This document shows, piece by piece, positions 61,201 to 64,000 of a stretch of 64,000 bases of DNA (positions are counted from its first letter, which is position 1; every line of letters begins with the position of its first letter). The stretch comes from Ligustrum vulgare (lineage: Eukaryota > Streptophyta > Magnoliopsida > Lamiales > Oleaceae). The notes beneath the pieces were generated by a model. It was given only the letters and a program-made list of their open reading frames with translations. It made no database searches and was not told the DNA's origin. The stretch lies in contig OY743183.1 of assembly GCA_963555705.1 (NCBI GenBank), positions 30,043,932 through 30,107,931 on the forward strand. The letters are read 5' to 3'. A program made the translations under genes and the position numbers.

Positions 61201-64000
61201 TTTTTAGGATTTGGAAAGTCACCAGGATTTCGAACAACAAAAAAGTCATAGCAGCAGATCCATGAGACTTTAAAAATGAGGATACATGGGAATAAAACCT
61301 TTTCTTGGGCACATAAAATGGTTTTTCCCTCGTTCGTAAAGTTTTTGAATCCTTGAAGAGAGAGACTAGGTAAAATATTCTGTTCAATTCCAAAATATTC
61401 ACACCAATTTTGAAACCATTTCGGAAAATTATTTTTACATGATTGAAGGAACAGGATAAACCAAGAAATAATAAGATATCTAAAGAAGAAAACTAAAAAG
61501 CATCTAGGTAATCCAAGTAATTGAAATGAGGAGAGAAATCTTCACCCTTTGAAAGGTTCATCTTTTTCTCAAAGCTAAGTCCCCAGTCTTCAAATGACAA
61601 CAAAAGGAAAAACTGACATTTTTGAAAAATTGATATGTTGTGGATATTGTTTATTTTGAGTAGGTTGCAGTTATCTTTTGATTTCGCTCCCTTGGTTTCT
61701 TTACTACTTTTACTCGGAATTTCTCTCTTTCTCTCAAGAAGTTCCGGATTCTCTTCATATTTCTTCTTAGTAATATAAAAAGTTTCATTTGGACCTAAAG
61801 TAGGAATCTCCTTTCGAAAAAGCTAACTTTCATTTTTGAGCTCCTAACAATGTTTTTAGGATTGGGTGAGTCACCAGGATTTTGAACAACAAAAAAGTCA
61901 CAGCAGAGGATCCATGAGACTTTAAAAGAGGATAAATTGGAATAAAACGTTTTCTTGGGCACATAAAATGGGTTTTCCCTCGTTCGTAAAGTTTTTGAAT
62001 CCTTTAAAAGAGAGACAAGGTTAAATATTCTCTTCAATTCCAAAATATTCACACCAATTTTAAAACCATTTTTGAAAATTATTTTAACACGATTGAAGGA
62101 ACCAAGAAATAATAAGATGTCTAAAGAAGAAAACATTAGAAAAAGCATCTTGGTAATCCAAGTAATTGAAACGAGGAGAGAAATATTCACCCTTTGAAAA
62201 GTTCTACTTTTTCTCGAGTTAAGGGTATTGTCCCCAGTCTGCAAATGACAACAAAAAGGCAAACTGACATTTTTGAAAAATCGATTTGTTCAGGATATTG
62301 TTTATTTTGAGTAGTTTGCACTTATCTTATGATTTCACTCACTCCCTTGGTTTCTTTACTACTTTTTCTCGGAATTTCTCTCTATCTCTTAAGAAATTCC
62401 GCATTCTTGTCATATTTCTTCTTAGTAATATGAAAAGTTTCATTTGGACCTGAAGTAGGAATCTCCTTTAGAAAAACCTAACTTTCATTTTTGAGCTCCT
62501 AACAATGTTTTTAGGATTGGGTGAGTCACCAGGATTTTGAACAACAAAAAAGTCACAGCAGAGGATCCATGAGACTTTAAAAAAGAGGATAAATTGGAAT
62601 AAAACGTTTTCTTGGGCACATAAAATGGGTTTTCCCTCGTTCGTAAAGTTTTTGAATCCTTGAAAAGAGAGACAAGGTTAAATATTCTCTTCAATTCCAA
62701 AATAATCACACCAATTTTAAAACCATTTTTGAAAATTATTTTAACAGGATTGAAGGAACCAAGAAATAATAAGATGTCTAAAGAAGAAAACATTAGAAAA
62801 AGCATCTTGGTAATCCAAGTAACTGAAACGAGGAGAGAAATATTCACCCTTTGAAAAGTTCTACTTTTTCTCGAGCTAAGGGTATTGTCCCCAGTCTGCA
62901 AATGACAACAAAAAGGCAAACTGACATTTTTGAAAAATCGATATGTTCAGGATATTGTTTATTTTGAGTAGTTTGCACTTATCTAATGATTTCACTCACT
63001 CCCTTGGTTTCTTTACTACTTTTTCTCGAAATTTCTCTCTATCTCTTAAGAAATTCCGGATTCTTGTCATATTTCTTCTTAGTAATATGAAAAGTTTCAT
63101 TTGGACCTGAAGTAGGAATCTCCTTTAGAAAAACCTAACTTTCATTTTTGAGCTCCTAACAATCTTTTTAGGATTTGGAAAGTCACCAGGATTTCGAACA
63201 ACAAAAAAGTCATAGCAGCAGATCCATGAGACTTTAAAAATGAGGATACATGGGAATAAAACGTTTTTTTGAGCACATAAAATGGTTTTTCCCTCGTTCG
63301 TAAAGTTTTTGAATCCTTGAAGAGAGAGACTAGGTAAAATATTCTCTTCAATTCCAAAATATTCACACCAATTTTGAAACCATTTCGAAAAATTATTTTT
63401 ACATGATTGAAGGAACAGGATAAACCAAGAAATAATAAGATATCTAAAGAAGAAAACTAAAAAGCATCTAGGTAATCCAAGTAATTGAAATGAGGAGAGA
63501 AATCTTCACCCTTTGAAAGGTTCATCTTTTTCTCAAAGCTAAGTCCCCAGTCTTCAAATGACAACAAAAAGAAAAACTGACATTTTTGAAAAATTGATAT
63601 GTTGTGGATATTGTTTATTTTGAGTAGGTTGCAGTTATCTTTTGATTTCGCTCCCTTGGTTTCTTTACTACTTTTACTCGGAATTTCTCTCTTTCTCTCA
63701 AGAAGTTCCGGATTCTCTTCATATTTCTTCTTAGTAATATAAAAAGTTTCATTTGGACCTAAAGTAGGAATCTCCTTTCGAAAAAGCTAACTTTCATTTT
63801 TGAGCTCCTAACAATGTTTTTAGGATTGGGTGAGTCACCAGGATTTTGAACAACAAAAAAGTCACAGCAGAGGATCCATGAGACTTTAAAAAAGAGGATA
63901 AATTGGAATAAAACGTTTTCTTGGGCACATAAAATGGGTTTTCCCTCGTTCGTAAAGTTTTTGAATCCTTGAAAAGAGAGACAAGGTTAAATATTCTCTT
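55231..64000. repeat. Satellite array, block 3 (mainly dimeric E2-D HOR)
   Basis: Phase marks: 55311 A, 55960 B passing into D near 56180, 56611 E2, 57268 D, 57920 E2, 58577 D, 59229 E2, 59884 D, 60536 E2, 61191 D, 61843 E2, 62498 E2, 63155 D, 63807 E2 (cut by the window end). The dimer period is 1307-1309 bp. Units 59229-60535, 60536-61842 and the following 650 bp are almost identical, sharing variants such as AACAATGTTTTTAGG and AAAATGGGTTTTCC. Confidence 0.93.

Overview
The window looks like repeat-only DNA of a flowering plant, probably a eudicot: AT-rich, with plant-type Ty3/gypsy retrotransposons primed by initiator Met-tRNA. I see no host gene, tRNA, rRNA, operon or CRISPR array. The species cannot be named from this sequence.

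About 48 of the 64 kb is one satellite family with a monomer of about 640-662 bp (about 74 monomers, all in one orientation). I sorted monomers into types A, B, C and D plus A/C chimeras (E1, E2), using CCTAACAAT as the phase mark. The higher-order organisation changes along the window. At 1-9317 it is mainly an ABCD tetramer of 2630 bp. At 18288-24898 it is an irregular mosaic. At 24899-40597 a 12-monomer block of 7.85 kb is present twice in tandem, nearly identical. From about 41 kb to the end it is mainly an E2-D dimer of about 1308 bp.

Two retroelement complexes interrupt the array. (1) 9318-18287 is an old, decayed plus-strand chromovirus-like element (Tekay/Del type by its long LTR and pol ending). 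It has a 2.6 kb LTR, a 462-bp tandem duplication of the LTR end, a collapsed interior and a 3' LTR cut to 40 bp. Nested inside its LTR is a 4.0-kb minus-strand non-autonomous element (12091-16096, TSD GTATT) that keeps LTRs, PBS, PPT and a protease-like/Glu-rich reading frame but no RT or integrase. (2) 48173-55225 is a young, nearly complete minus-strand CRM-like element (TSD TATTT). It has gag, protease, RT, RNase H and integrase, and a C-terminus with a GPITR motif that is encoded inside the 3' LTR. The element at 12091-16096 and the one at 48173-55225 share R-U5 and PBS. In both, U3 carries an array of the 12-bp palindrome TTACGGCCGTAA and variants at about 21-bp spacing upstream of a TATA box.

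Taken together, a homogenised HOR satellite invaded by CRM-like elements makes a centromeric or pericentromeric location a reasonable hypothesis, but sequence alone cannot prove it. The most notable signals are the change of HOR register, the 7.85-kb duplication, and the U3 palindrome array.
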